DNA of 64,000 bases, taken from Euglena gracilis. Taxonomy: Eukaryota; Euglenida; Euglenophyceae; Euglenales. The stretch is from contig CP154956.1 in the NCBI GenBank assembly GCA_039621445.1, positions 53,615,143 through 53,679,142 on the forward strand, written 5' to 3'. The stretch's first letter is position 1; each line of letters opens with the position of its first letter. Below are positions 23,937 through 36,635 of this stretch, piece by piece. Made by a program: the position numbers and the translations under genes. The notes under the pieces are model-generated. The model worked only from the letters and a program-made list of their open reading frames with translations, made no database searches and was not told the DNA's origin.

Positions 23937-24655
23937 TTAACTTGCACTTAAGCGCAAATTTTTTTTACCTTGCGCTTCAGCGTAAGTTAAAAAATTTGCA
24001 CTTAAGCGCAATGTGCATAAACATTGCCTTCTGTTCCCGGCAGTGTGGGGCCTGGCGTTGCTCACCAGACGTTGGGACAGGTCCCTGGGCTTGCCCTCAA
24101 TCCCCCCCAACCCCCCCCACTTGGGTGGTTCCCGCTGTACCGCTCTTCGCGCTTCAAGAACCCAGGGATCACAACTCTGTGACATGCCATTTTTTCCAAC
24201 TTTTCACAACGTGTATGCAGAGTCCACCCTCTGGACGCCTCAGCAGCAACCCTTCACGGACGCATCGCAGAGCCCAAAAAAAGCAACAAAAAGGGCCAAT
24301 TGTCACCTGGACTGTATGGCACCATCCGTGGAACACAGTCAAGGCAAACGAGGGACTCACAACAGGGGTTTTGGCACTTTTTGGGGGGAAAATCAAGTGT
24401 TTCGGCGTTCAAACCCAGGGTTTTGCACCTTTTTCAAAATGGTGCACAAGCCGAAAAACACCAAAATTGGGCCTGTTCCCCGGGTCCCAACATCGGCAAA
24501 TGATGCACACGCCACCGTGGAGGGTCTCCGCGGAACCAGAGGGTCAAAAGGGTGGGTTTCACCGCCGGGTCTCAAAAAGTTTGAAAATTTGCGCCAAAGC
24601 GCAAGCTAAAAATCAAAACCTTAAGTGCGAGTTAGGCCGCCTAAGAGGGTTTATT
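23937..24655. mobile_element. Possible element with ACTTAAGCGCAA ends
   Basis: Left end has three copies of palindromic ACTTAAGCGCAA-like units (23940-24010); right end has AAAGCGCAAGC and CTTAAGTGCGAGTTAGGC (24596-24640). A related end is at 3966-3997. Inside are two long overlapping open frames (238 and 198 codons) without codon bias or recognised motifs, so I do not call a gene. Confidence 0.4.
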
Positions 24656-24868
24656 TGAGGCCCGATATCTTCTTTCCACAAGGCCTTTTTGACTCGCCTT
24701 CACACCAAAGTCTCCATGTACCAGGTCCATGCTTCAGGCATTTGCTGGACCACCCAGCTGCACAATTACGATGGTTGGTTAAAAAAAAAATTGCTGGCTG
24801 CATCCTTGTCTTTATCTTTAGAAACGGTTCAGAAGCAACTCCAATAGAAATGACCCTTTCACCCACAC

Positions 24869-24985
24869 CTCGTCGTATTCCGGGTTTGGCTTTGCGACAC
24901 GTCGCTTCTTCCGCCCACGGGGCCGCAACTCTTCCGGCTGGGTCGGGGGCTTGAAGATCTTCTGCAGCAGGTCCTCAGGCTCATA
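24869..24985 (-). CDS. uL29-like ribosomal protein, upstream exon
   Basis: Acceptor TTTCTGGGCGCAG and donor GACGAG|GTGTGG frame exactly 39 codons, phase 0 at both ends: YEPEDLLQKIFKPPTQPE then LRPRGRKKRRVAKPNPEYDE. Phase 0 fits the start of the L29 core exon. The basic, proline-rich segment resembles N-terminal extensions of organellar ribosomal proteins. The start codon and any targeting peptide must lie further right and were not found. Confidence 0.55.
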
Positions 24986-25818
24986 CTGCGCCCAGAAAGG
25001 GAGGTGAACCCTGGGGTCATCCTTTTTCAATCATATGCCACCCTGTGATCAAGATCGAGCAGGAGAGAAACCGGGAGCATACGCGGATGTCACTGCCGGG
25101 GAGCGGTTGGAAATCGTCCCCAAGACCTGCAGAGCAAGAGATAAGCTGTTTTTTTTTGGAGAAATACAAGCTTCCACAGCTTGCAACGCCCCCCCTGCCC
25201 ACAAAAGTTCAGGTCCAAATAAAAGCACACCCCTCCAGCACATGAGACCAAACAGACTGCACAAAAAGAAAACAACAAAGAATATTGAACAAGACTACAT
25301 TTTCACATTAACAGTATACATTTTCACATTAAAAGCACTAAAACTTGGAGTCCAACAGATCACGCCATACTGTCCAGCAGACATTCACTTAATGTGTATC
25401 ATAACTTCGTGGTGATAAAGGCAGCCCTTGAGGAGATTAGAAGGAAAAAAAATTCCGCTGACCCAGCACGTTCCAAAATCCACAGGCAAATGGGAAAAGA
25501 AATTTGGCATTTTTCGGCAAGAACAGGTCGACGTCAGGAAAACCAATTCATTCCTCACATACTTGAACCATCGCCCATCCACCAAATTATCAAATAAAAA
25601 TGCGTTCAAAAGTATTCGAAAGTGCCCTACACCCCTGCCCATAGCACCCACCCCTTCCCGGGGGGGGGGGGTCTCCTTACAAAGAAGCCTGCCAGCCACT
25701 GTTGAGGCAATTCTTGGGCATGCTTGTGCTTACCGACCAGGGGGGGAGGGGGGTGCTATAGGGTGCCTGCCCCTAGCAGGCACACAGGGGGGGTCCGGAG
25801 GTCCCCGGACTGGAAAAA

Positions 25819-26046
25819 AAATTTTAACAGGTTTTTGGCTGATTTTGTTCCAAAAATCCCCAAAAATGGCCAAAAATGGGCATTTTTGGCCATTTTTGGG
25901 GGTCCCAAGAAAAAATTCAGCGCTTCGCGCCGGTCACTGGAAAAAAAATTCCACTAGCTAGCCCTGCTAGCAGACCCCCCCGGGGGGGTCTGCTACAAAA
26001 CCCACTAGCCAAATTTGGACTAGCTGCAGTCCAGCCCCCCCCAGGG
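25819..26046 (+). repeat. 230-bp duplicated segment, copy 1
   Basis: Nearly the same as 26514-26738: AACAGGTTTTTGGCTGATTT, a TTTTTGGCCATTTTTGG hairpin, CGCTTCGCGCCGGTCACTGG, CCACTAGCTAGCCCTGCTA and GGACTAGCTGCAGTCCAGCC. Same orientation, about 0.7 kb apart. Contains short palindromes but no open frame of interest. A diverged relative in the other orientation lies at about 30400-30600. Confidence 0.85.
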
Positions 26047-26513
26047 GGGGGGGTACTGCAATCCCTTAAGCAAAAGCCTTGCAGGCACCCCCAAAACCCT
26101 ACCTCCCCCCAGGGGGGGGGTCGGATCGGGTGCTATGGGGTGCCTGCTCCTAGCACCCACCCCCCCCCGTGGGGTAGGCACCCGACTAAGCACAAGCCTT
26201 GTGCTTGTACTTGGGTCAAAAGCCAAAATGCCTCATTTGAAGCCACCTACAAATTGCTGTTTGTTGATAGATGGAATGTCGATGTGGTGCATGTGAGTAT
26301 GCCAAAGTCTTTATGTGCAGCAACGTCATTGTACGCCAGGAACAGGCTTTTGCATAAGGACCCCGGGGGGGGGGGCACTGGCTAGCCAATCGGCTAGACA
26401 CTGGAAAAAGTGGACTAGCTAGACCCCCCCTCCCCCCGGGGGGGGGGGGAACGGGGGTCCCCCGGTCCGGAAAAAAAAATTTCCTCCGGCGCTGTGCGCC
26501 GGAGGAAAAATGA

Positions 26514-26738
26514 GGTTTTTAACAGGTCTTTGGCTGATTTTGTCCCAAAAATTCCCAAAAATGGCAAAAAACGGGCATTTTTGGCTATTTTGGGGGTCCC
26601 AAAAAAAATTTTCGGCGCTTCGCGCCGGTCACTGGAAAAAAAAATTCCACTAGCTAGCCCTGCTAACAGACCCCCCCCGGGGGGGTTTGCTACAAAACCC
26701 ACTAGCCAAATTTGGACTAGCTGCAGTCCAGCCCCCCC
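26514..26738 (+). repeat. 230-bp duplicated segment, copy 2
   Basis: Second copy of 25819-26046, followed directly by the TTAGTTGCACTAAGG repeat also present at 21986. Confidence 0.85.
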
Positions 26739-28027
26739 CTTAGTTGCACTAAGGGTTCTTGTCTGTTTATGGCCGGCGCTAACTTCGCTTCTGGCCCAGT
26801 TTGCTGCGTGGTGAGTGGCCAGGGACCCCTTACACCAGTCCTCTTTTGTTGCTCCCCCTGGCCGGGTGAGTAACTCTGGTGTAATTCCAGCGCTGTAGGG
26901 ACATACACTCACCTTGTGTAGTTGGTGTGGTTCCCGTCCAGCCCCCCCGGGGGGGGGGGGGTACTGCGATCCCAGCAAAAGCCTGGCCAGGAAAATATTT
27001 CAATATCAATTCAATCGAATGTGGACATTGGTGGGGCAATTCTCCAATACAAAATTAACATGCCTTCAGGGGACTGCGGTGCGGTGGAGGCCATAGCCCA
27101 GGCAGGCTCTGAAAGAAGCTCAGCCAGTGGCTCCAAACACACCTGCGATGCAGTCAAGAGAAGGGATCTTGATGAGGCTTCCGCCTTCAGCACACAACCA
27201 AATCATTGCTCCAAAAACATTTGCAATTCAGAAATTTGGTGTTCAACCAGGTTGCCAACAGGAGGGGGCAAACAGGCATCACCAGGGACAAATCCCGGGC
27301 CTCTGAACATTCAACAGATTGACAATGAAAGCCAAATGGTGCCCTTTTCTGGCAAATATTCCCATTTTATTCCCACAACCCCACACCTTTTCATGTGTTC
27401 AATGTAAAGGCAACGGAGAAAAGATTCGCTACGTAACGCACAACCAACGTGGACTGTGGCAGTGCACGAGCAGGGGCACTCCTTGCGACGCTGAAGAGTT
27501 CGTTGCCAAAGAGCTGTGGCGATGAACCCAATACCACTGGCGATGCTCAACAATGAGAGTGTTTCACTACTCGAAGCATGCTGCGAGTATGGCAACATCT
27601 CAGTAACACAACACAACACAGCACTGACTGAGCATTGACTCAGACCCACCCACCCCTCCCCCTCCCCCTCCCTTTGTCTTCCAAGTTAAAAGAATCCTGG
27701 TTGGCAGCATCGGCCGAACACCGGAGACAAATCACAACTTTTCACCATTTGTTTCAATGAGTGGCTGTGAAACACCATAACATTTATAATATAGACTCTG
27801 GAGACTCACCAAGCACAAAACCCTTTTGAGCATCGGCTTTAATTGTTGGCCTATGTTCGGTGAAATTTTTATTTTCTTCCATGAAACTCGATTATAGGGA
27901 AAGTGACCTCCTGGGCTGTTCGGCCCAATTTGACCCCCCCCCCGAAGTTAAACCCCTTCTCTGTTGGCCTCAACTTGATTCGGGTCAAACAACACGGGGG
28001 GTTAGGTATGAAAAGAACCGACCTTTG

Positions 28028-28155
28028 CAGTCTGGATGCCAAAAATATTTCAACGCTCAACCCTTGACTTTGATGCTATTTCGAAGGGGGACAGTCTGGA
28101 TGCCAAAAATATTTCAACGCTCAACCCTTGACTTTGATGCTATTTCGAAGGGGGA
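28028..28155 (+). repeat. Exact tandem duplication, 64-bp unit, two copies
   Basis: CAGTCTGGATGCCAAAAATA and the rest of the unit through TTTCGAAGGGGGA occur twice head to tail with period 64 and no mismatch seen, indicating a recent event. Confidence 0.95.
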
Positions 28156-28199
28156 AAATGGATGTTTTACCTCACAGTAAAACCGAAAACCCCCAGCAT

Positions 28200-28370
28200 A
28201 TTGACTGCTTGATTGATTGATTAATATCATAATGATGATCATGATCATGATCTTCATGATCATGATCATGTTTATAATTGGATATCTGATAGATAATTGA
28301 TCATGATCATGATGACAAGTAATAACATGATGATAATTAATTGATAACAGGATGCATAACTGGATGCATT
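28200..28370. repeat. GATCAT/GATTGATTA simple repeat
   Basis: Imperfect (ATGATC)n with inverted halves around 28250 and 28300; can form hairpins. Confidence 0.85.
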
Positions 28371-29470
28371 CTCGAGACACCCTGTCACCATTGGACATCA
28401 CATTGGGAACTGTGATTTCGACGTTTCCTGAACACTGTTAGACGAAGAAATAATGCCTCCTTGAAGCTAAAAAAAATCCAGGGGGTCAAATTGAGCCCAA
28501 CAGTTCAGGGGGTCAATAACCAGGGTGGGGGACCAATGTCACAGTGGGGGGAGATATAAAAAACTTGACTGAAACCAGGGGAATGATGAGAACTTTCTTT
28601 GGGCAAAACCAAAACATCAAATAAAGAGAGGGAGTTGTGTTGTATTTTGTCTGATGCAGAATTCATCTTTTGTTTTCTTCAAAAACAACATGAGTATATT
28701 CCCCCCAAATAGACGCATCTTTTTGGACCCGTTGGTTGAAAACCGGAGGGGGGGGATCTCTTTGGGATCTGATTTTTTTCTTCACTTGCATGTGTGCTAA
28801 AAAATGGTTGGGGCTTGTACTTGAACCAATGGTTCAGACCCGAGGATGTGGGGCTTCCATTCGGGGTGGGAGGGTTGGGGAAAATAGAGAGGGAACCTTG
28901 CGGAATGTAAACAATAAAAATAAAAAAGTGCAAAAAGCCAAACTATTGCGGGGAGGCCAAATTGGCAATCATTGACAACTCCCTGCAGTGCAGTATGGAA
29001 GGAAGCAGATAACCCCTATCCGAAACACCCCCCCAATAAAGACCCCCCCCCCGAGTGACCATCTCGGGGGTGGGGTCATATTTCTCCAATGGTGGGCCCC
29101 AAACATTAGAGTGGATGGGGGGGGGGGGGTACTGGCTAGTCGATCAACTTGTTGATCAACAAGCCAGATGCCCTATCGACCAGTCGATCGACTAGTTTGC
29201 CACTTCAATGAAATTGCGACATAATTATGGTGTTTACCTGTGCATTATGGCAGTACCCGTATGTAACAAAACAACATACACAACACAGGGATTATTTTGT
29301 TTTGGGGCCCTCCGAACAGCTGCACACAAAAAGATTTTGAAAATCAGTCTCGGTCCACCGACACCGACTAGCCAGCACCTCCCCACTCTAAGTTGTTCAG
29401 CCCTATTTGCTGACCAACCATTGGGGGGGGGGGGGTGACTTTTAAGTAAAAATGCTGCATTTTGGAAAAG

Positions 29471-29792
29471 GTGTGGTCCAGGCATCATTTTAAGGCGATT
29501 AAAAAAACCTTCAAAAACCGTATAAAAAAAAACCTTTGAAAGAAATTGGCAAAATGTCTCAAAAAACTGTAAAAAAAAAACTTTAAGACTATTTAAGAAT
29601 TTTGTCTGGTCCTGGAAAAAATAACCTGGACTGGTTCGACGCCCAGATGGCTCTGCGACCGTCAATGGATAATGCACGCCTTGAGGATTCTTGAAATTTT
29701 TAAAATGCTTTGAAAACCCTTAAAAAAAAAACTTACAAAGCCTTAAAAAACTTTAAAAATTGATAAATTTCGCCTTGAAAAAATAATGCCTG
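29471..29792. mobile_element. MITE-like element with CCAGGCAT ends and CCTTAAAAA body
   Basis: Begins CCAGGCATCATTTTAAGGCG and ends CGCCTTGAAAAAATAATGCC followed by TGG, an imperfect inverted repeat. The interior is CTTAAAAA-rich like 18130 and 19480. No target duplication is clear. Confidence 0.55.
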
Positions 29793-30129
29793 GTTTGGTT
29801 GGGGACCACCCAGGCAGGGGTTTTCTTAAGGACCCTGGGGTCCGCGGGGTGGTTCTGGTGCTGGCTGGGAAAAAAAAGAAGCTGGTTGGACCCCCCACCC
29901 CGTAGGGGTGGGAGCATACCACTGCTCAGCGACCCCGGGGGGGACGGGAGGTCACCAGTCAAAAAACCAGTCAGTCACTTTCCCAAAAAACCCAGTCATT
30001 CACTTCCCCCTCCCAGGGGGGATCGGCCACTCTTAATCGTGCTTATGTTGGCAAGGCACCATGGTGGTGCAATGAGATTGGAGGCATGTTCTCATGTGTG
30101 GCCTCGCCCAGTTTGAAAATCTTATTTAC

Positions 30130-30197
30130 CTTGAGAACTGCATCTTGGATCCGAGCAGAGCTCACCCCACCCAAGGCCACAGGAGCCGGCGGTCAGC
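30130..30197 (-). CDS. Possible isolated 68-bp exon
   Basis: Near-consensus splice sites on the minus strand: acceptor AATTTGTTTGCAG and donor CAAG|GTAAAT. Only one frame is open (LTAGSCGLGWGELCSDPRCS). No flanking exon was found, so this could be chance. Confidence 0.25.
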
Positions 30198-30899
30198 CTG
30201 CAAACAAATTGTCCGGGGACTGAACGCCAACCCCTGACCAGGCTTCTGTGAAATGCCAAAGGCCAGGGCTGAGGGAACAGCTCATACCCCTGTAACCCCA
30301 GAGTGCCTCCACCAGACACAAAAAAAACAGCGCCAAGCCAGAAGAAGGGATAAAAGGCATTAAATCCAGCCAGCCAAGCACCTTTTTTCCAAGCCAGCAC
30401 CTTCCAGCCGGGTTGCGGAACCCCCGTGGGGGTCCGCTGAAAAAAACTTCGGGCCAGCCCAACAAAGCTGGACTAGACTGAAAGAATTTTTGGCGCGAAG
30501 CACCAAAAATATTTGAAAAAGGGGCCCAAAATGGCCAAGAATGGCATTTTTTGGTGGTTTTTGGTTTTTTCACCTCCATTTTGGGCTGAAAATGCCAACC
30601 CAGATGGATTTTGGTTTTTGGGCATTTTGGGGGGGGTACCCGCTGGGTCATTGTTAAACACCTGTCCCGCCGCTTATTCTTGTTGGGGGTCCCCCCTGGG
30701 GTCTTTTGCCTTGGTGTTCGGGGGTGTCACTCGTCTCTCCTGCTCCCTATGGTGTGGCCATTTGGGGGCTACCCCCCAAAATGGCCCAAAAAAAAGGATG
30801 AACGTCATTCTCTGGCCTTCCCTCCCCCGAAAGGTTTTCATCAAAATCCAGAGGGGGTCATAATAAATGGGGCCTGTGAATGAGAGGCAATCATCTTTT

Positions 30900-33800
30900 T
30901 CAGACATCCAGCATCCAAAATAACAGATAACATAGAAAAAATTGAATTGCAGACTCCCTCTTGGTCAACTTCCCTCCAAAGAAGCAGTCCATCCATCCAC
31001 CTTTTTTCTGCCTGAAAGCTTCAGCTCACACTTGAAGTTAGTGTGCCAAGCAAGTTAGTGTGCGGTGGTGCAAATAAATTTCCGGCGGCGGTCGCCTCGC
31101 AAGGGGAAAAAAGGGGCCCCGTCACAGAACTTGTTTTACAGCGGCACGGCATTGAACAGATTTTCTGTGCAACATTGAATAGGATGGGAACGCCACCGTA
31201 GTCGCGGCACACACTTTCAAAGTTGCCAAGGCGCACGCGGTACAAAAAAAATCGGATACAAAAATAATGGTGGTCGAAAAAGCAGTGGTGGAGTTGCGGA
31301 AAAAAATTCTGGTGACACTAAACCCCCCCAAATAATATACCCGGGGCTTTATTCGGGTTCATTTTTCAAACTCAAAAATTTACCCAAACTTCACAAAAAT
31401 CTCAAAATTTTCAGGGTCAAAAACTGGTAGTTTTTAGGAGGGGGTGGAAAAAAAACGAAGGTCAAAAAAATCGGACCAAATCCTGGCACAGTCAAAATTT
31501 TACTGGCATTTTTTCTCTTTGAAATTTTCTTGATTTTCAATGTCCACGATTTCCAGAATGCGCAAAACTCAGAACGTAAAAATGTGGTTTTCCATCAAAA
31601 AATCATGCATTTGGGGTTCATTTTTCAAAAAAAGGTTTCAAAAAATTTCCCCGGCCAAAATCCCTATTTCCCCAAAGTTGGTGACAATGCTGTGGTGGGT
31701 GGGGGGTCGACCCCCCCCCCACCTCCGCTGCACCCAAGAGAGGGGAATCAAGCGAGGCAGAAAAACCTTAAATTTCCATCCAAAAAAAAACATATTTCGA
31801 CAAAAATGACTGGTACCAAGAACTTCAATGTCCACATTACCACAGAGACAGGGCCCACCTCATTGTGAAAGGGATTGCTGTTGTGAGAGGTCAGTTGTTG
31901 TGCATGAGGAGGATCATAACCTTCGATGATGGAATGCCAGGACAATGGGAGTGAGGCGTTGGCTCTTCAGCACTAGTCTGCTTGGTTACCACAGGGGATG
32001 GTAGGTACCAAAACCTCTCAAAATCAAATTTTTGAGAAAATGTTGAAATCTTTGAAGGTGTGAAAAAAATGGGGGTTTGGGGGGTTTTGGGGGGGAGCCC
32101 CTATATGGGTCCCAAAAATGGGTCAAAAAAAACACCCAAAATTTTTTTCGGGTCCAAAAATTGGTGCCACCAGAATAACGGGAAGAGGTGGTGGGGGAGG
32201 GTCGACCCCCTCCCACCCACCATGCAGGGGGGTGGGGTGGTCGACCCCCCCCACTCACCACCCTGGCTATTTGGCCAAGTCCCGTTGTGCTGGGGGGGGG
32301 GTATATTATTTTATTTATTGTTTGGGGGGTATATTATTTTGGGGGAGTTAATTAAAAATATGACTTAGTTTCATAATTTTCCTGCACAGATTAGTGTATT
32401 TCGCAGAATTAGGGAAACATATATACAGGGGGTATATTCCGCATTGAAATTCTACCAAAATCCGACGCCCCAAAAAACGACCAAGAATTACCCCCTAATA
32501 TGGTTTTTTGACAAGACTTGTCAAAAAAAATGCCATTTTCAATGAAATTTGGGTACAAAAAATTCATTTTGGAGGTGATTCACAACAGTGAAAATGGACG
32601 CCCTCATTTGGTCCTTCAGTTGGTCCGTCCGACGTCGGGCCTTTGTGTGTTGGGGTCGTCTGAGACTCGGTTGCGGCTTTCGGCAATTGCGCAAATGTTC
32701 ACACCGACGCTTTGTTGGCGATGATGAAATGCACTGTACTGCAATCTTCCGACTTTTCGGATTCCCTGCAAAATGCAATTAGGAATGATGGAACAAGAGA
32801 CAAGGAAACAACAGCACTTTGAAAAATAGTGATCCTGCTCACCTGATCCACCGACCAATCAACCAGCTCGCCCATCGCACTGCTAGCAAGTCAGCAAACC
32901 AATCAACAATCAACTTCTAAATTTTAATTCAAGCGGCCATGTTATGCTTTTTCCGCGTAAAAATGTTTGATCCCTTTTTCCCGACAGAAAACGGGAATAA
33001 AAAAATATTATTCATGCTGGCTTTGAAGTGACCTGTTTTCCTTGCTCAACCCCCCCCCCCCCGAATAGAAGCGCAAGGCTGCTACAAGCGCAGGGTCCAA
33101 ATAAAAGCGCACCCCCCCCTGCGCTGCCGCCAAAGGCGACGCTAAGCTACAAGCGCACCCCCCATTTTGATGGGTTTTTTGAAGAAAACCAACAAAAATC
33201 ACGCAGGTAGGGTCCCGGAGGCGGCGGTCTGCTATAAGCGCACCCCATGCCTCTATTAGTGGGGGGGGGGGTTACTCTCATTTGGCAAATAAATATTATC
33301 ATATCTACAAGAACCTCAAAATAGGTGGGAGGGAAACACCATAAAAGGCGCGTCGAGTTTTAAGTTTATGATTTGTGATCCCTTTCCCCGGTGCCGAAAT
33401 TTCTGTCCAAAAAAAAGACCTAAAGCCTGTTGGTGGGGCCTTTTGGGTCAAACCTTCATGCTCTCAACAAGCTAAAGCTAAAATTACCTTAAGCCACTTG
33501 GTGAGGGACAAAACATGTATTTAACACCACAAGTCAAGCATTGACCCCTCCCTCGACTCTAACAATGACCACAATGCCAATGAAATTTTTTCATGATGAT
33601 ACCCATTTCACCATGAAAAATGCCTTAAGAAAGGTGTTTGTTTGGGAAACAACTTTTCTCGAGGGTGTCGCATAAGATCGAAATTAATTTTGGTCGGGGC
33701 CACCCGGACCTAAACAGACCCCGTCATATGCCTGGCAGGCAACCAGAGCACGCTCCTCCCAAACCAATGTTTTTCAAAGCATTACCCCCGTCAAACTAAA

Positions 33801-35573
33801 GCACGGGTGCGCATCTAGCGTTGCCGTCTTCAACGACATAGGGCTTACATTTAGCTGATTTGTTGATTTTCTTTTTGAATCGCCAGCATAATAGGAGCTG
33901 CACTTGTAACGGCCTTCGGTCGTGGGGGGTGTACTTACATTTGTACCATGCGCTTGCACTGTCCCCACATTTATATTACCCAACGTAATAATTTTTTGAA
34001 ATGTTCACACATGGCTATGGGGGTTGTTGAAGGCTTCACAGTTCCCAGGCTCAAGCCATCATAATTGCTCACCGTGATTATCAATGCACAAACAAAGGGA
34101 GTTTGTTATTGGACGGGAGAGCGCCCCCCTTGGGGAAGCCATGAGCCGACCAAGTTCAATAGTACCAAGTTTCCCAACCGCTTTGTCAGACGAAGAAGAC
34201 ATTTCCATGAGGAACATTCGTTCATTTTGAACCTAAAGCACTTTTTACGGGGGGTCGGGTTGGTCTGATAAGAAGTCATTTTGGGTGGGTTTAGGCCTTG
34301 TTCTTCTTGTGTCGCTTTTCTAAAAAAAATTTCTGGAGGGTTTTTTTTTCTTCAAAAAAAGGGGGGTCAAATTATTAGCATTTGGAGTGACCTGTCGTAC
34401 CGATGCCAATGGCCACTAGCGATAGTCGCAGCGACCACCAACAATACAGGGCCAATTTTCTATTCCAATGCTCGGGGGCTGTGAACACACCCTGATAACC
34501 CCCCATTCTACTCCCCCCCCCCAAATTTTCACCCCTGTGTTGTTTGGCCCTACTTGACCAGGTTTGTGCAGTGCTGAGCTCATTATCTGCCTGATGGTGC
34601 GGGACCCACCTGGTCTGTTCCCCCAGATTGCTATACATTTTGGTTTGCTTTGACTTGGCCGTTTTGGGACCATTTTGGGGTCAAAATCGAAAAATTACAT
34701 GCTTGAACATTGCACCTCCACATCCATTTTGGCATTGGTTTGGAGTTTGACGGAAGCAAAACTCCCGGAGCCAACCAAAACTTCCCTTTTTTCGTTTTTG
34801 TCCCAAGAGACCTTTACAAAAAGTGCCCTGTACTGTTCCCATCTCCCAAATGGGAACAGGAAGGGGGGGCATGGTATTGGTCTCCCATTGAGCGTCCCCT
34901 TGTTCATCAAAAAAAAATGAAGTCAACAAACCTCGGCAGATATTTTGGGCGTTCTGAGCTCACCGCATACAAGCACAAAGAAGGAAAGAAGATAACAACA
35001 GTGAAGAAAGCACATTACTTCAGAAAGAGATTGAAATAAAAAGAGCACAATTGAAGGTACAGCAGCTTATGCCAAGTCCAAGTCTCCAAAATGGCATTGA
35101 ACCTTTGCACATCTAGAAGGCTTTATTGGGGGTTGGCACTGCCAATAAGGACTTCCAAAGGGGGGAGTCCCGTGATGGGGGTCCGAAGGGATGGGTCCTA
35201 TGCCAACCCATATGAAAAATCGGGTTTAAAAAGGCGGAAAATCTCCCAACCCTTCGCACTGAAATAAAGCATCTGACATTAAAAAAAAATGTCCAAAAAC
35301 ACAAGTGAATCACATGAGAACAGGGTCGACAGTTTTTTTAAAAAAAAACAAAATAAACAAAATAAATGAAAAATGATAATTCAAAAAAAAACTAATAAAA
35401 AACACTTAGAAAATGCATTTTGTTTGAAAATGCAAAAAAAAGATTTTTCCGTTGAAAAAGGACCAATTTTTCATCCTTATTTTCTTTCAGCCCCAAAGAA
35501 GTGTCCTGAAACAACCTCCTGGACAAATTTTTTTGTTTTTTAAGGCTGTGTTTATAGCAACATGGCTTTGGTC
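30900..35573. other. Gene-poor stretch
   Basis: Homopolymer-rich, with GTGTGCCGCGAC.AC.G repeats at 31190-31240 (same family as 43546-43985). No exon could be supported on either strand. Confidence 0.45.
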
Positions 35574-35690
35574 AAAGTCTGTGTTTCTAAACACAGACCC
35601 TAAACACAGCTTTGGCGTGCCGAAGTCTGTGTTTAGAAACACAGACTCTGACCTAAGTCTGTGTTTCTAAACACGGTCTCCGACCAAGAA
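35574..35690. repeat. Cluster of AGTCTGTGTTT palindromes, left
   Basis: Three palindromes such as GTCTGTG-TTTCTAAA-CACAGAC and AGTCTGTG-TTTAGAAA-CACAGACT. Related palindromes in a second cluster at 36091-36145 bracket the PHD-like exon. Confidence 0.85.
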
Positions 35691-35872
35691 AACTGTGTTC
35701 AGAATATCTGCACCCCGAAACCTCCCAATGATGCAAAAATAAACCAAAGAGATTCAACTCAGACCCGAAGGTCGAAGTCTCCGTTGTAGCAAGTGTAGCT
35801 GTGGAGACTTGGTCAGCCGCAAGAGGTTGACACAAAACGGCGCAGAAAGGCAACGTCACCGTCGAGGCTCAC

Positions 35873-36062
35873 CCAAGCACCTTGGACATCCCCAACTTGG
35901 GGGTAACAGGAGGTTAGCACATTTGAGATACCAATATTCCTTACACACATCACACATCACAGGGCGAAGTCCCCCCCGTCTCCCAAGCTCATGAAAACAC
36001 TTTGCGCACGGTTGGTCTTCCATTTTCACCTCTGTATCCACAATCACGGCCCTTGCCCCCAA
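35873..36062 (-). CDS. PHD-finger-like exon
   Basis: The minus strand reads KMEDQPCAKCFHELG, then RPVMCDVCKEYWYLKCANL and PPSWGCPRCLG, ending at a consensus donor TTGG|GTGAGC. The C-x2-C, C-x2-C, (x4)-Y-x2-C, W-x-C-x2-C layout is that of a PHD finger with the zinc-binding histidine replaced by tyrosine. PHD fingers read histone H3 tails and also occur at the end of some transposon proteins. Palindrome clusters on both sides suggest it belongs to, or was captured by, a mobile element. No other exon was found. Confidence 0.55.
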
Positions 36063-36090
36063 GAATGGGTTCGGTTGACGACAGGGGGTT

Positions 36091-36145
36091 CGGCCTGAGT
36101 CTGCGTTTTGAAACGCAGACTCAGGTCAGAGTCTGTGTTTAAGAC
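36091..36145. repeat. AGTCTG palindrome cluster, right
   Basis: GAGTCTGCGTTTTGAAACGC with the following AGACTC forms a perfect palindrome, then GAGTCTGTGTTTAAGACGC. Mirrors the cluster at 35574-35690. Confidence 0.8.
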
Positions 36146-36635
36146 GCAGTTCTTGATATAAAGTTTGGTGGCCCCAGTGAGGAGGGTGGTACCCTGTCGG
36201 AAGCGAGGTTTTCCCTCTCTTTCTGTCTCCCCCGAAATAAGTCCCACTGAGCCCCCCTCCAGTGTTTGTGCAGTACCAAAACCCATTAACTGTCTCGCTG
36301 CCTGGTGCAAAACTTTCTCGATTGTCCCCTGGGGGCCAGTAGTCCATCCAGTTCATTTTCGACCCCCCACCCCCCTTGTCCAGTTCAGTTCCCGACTCCA
36401 CAAGGGGGGGTCCGCAAAGCCTCCCACCTTTTTTCTCTTGACCAGAGTCCCTCCCCCCCTCTTTGTCCAGTTTAGTTCCTCCGAGTCTACATGGGGGGGG
36501 GGGCACTGCCAGGGACCTTCATTGAAGCCCATAAAATGCCCCATCTAACAGTATATTGATTTCCCCGCAACTCCCCACCCAGCCCGAGTTACGAACATTT
36601 TTTGGCCAATTTGGCCATTTTGCCAAAATTTCATC

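Larger units (their letters stand above)
27000..30129. other. Gene-poor stretch
   Basis: No supported exon. Contains the 64-bp duplication, the GATCAT tract, G/C homopolymers and the CCTTAAAAA element listed separately. A few 60-110 codon frames show no bias. Confidence 0.45.

Noticed and set aside
23942-24658. A 238-codon plus-strand frame
   Set aside because: A second frame is open over the same stretch, there is no codon bias and no recognised motif, and it lies within a repeat-bounded element.
31021-31245. Minus-strand frame with LGNFESVCRDYGGVPILF as a gene
   Set aside because: The same sequence pattern (GTGCCGCGAC.AC.G) occurs as a repeat at 43.5-43.9 kb, so the resemblance to coding sequence is a repeat effect.
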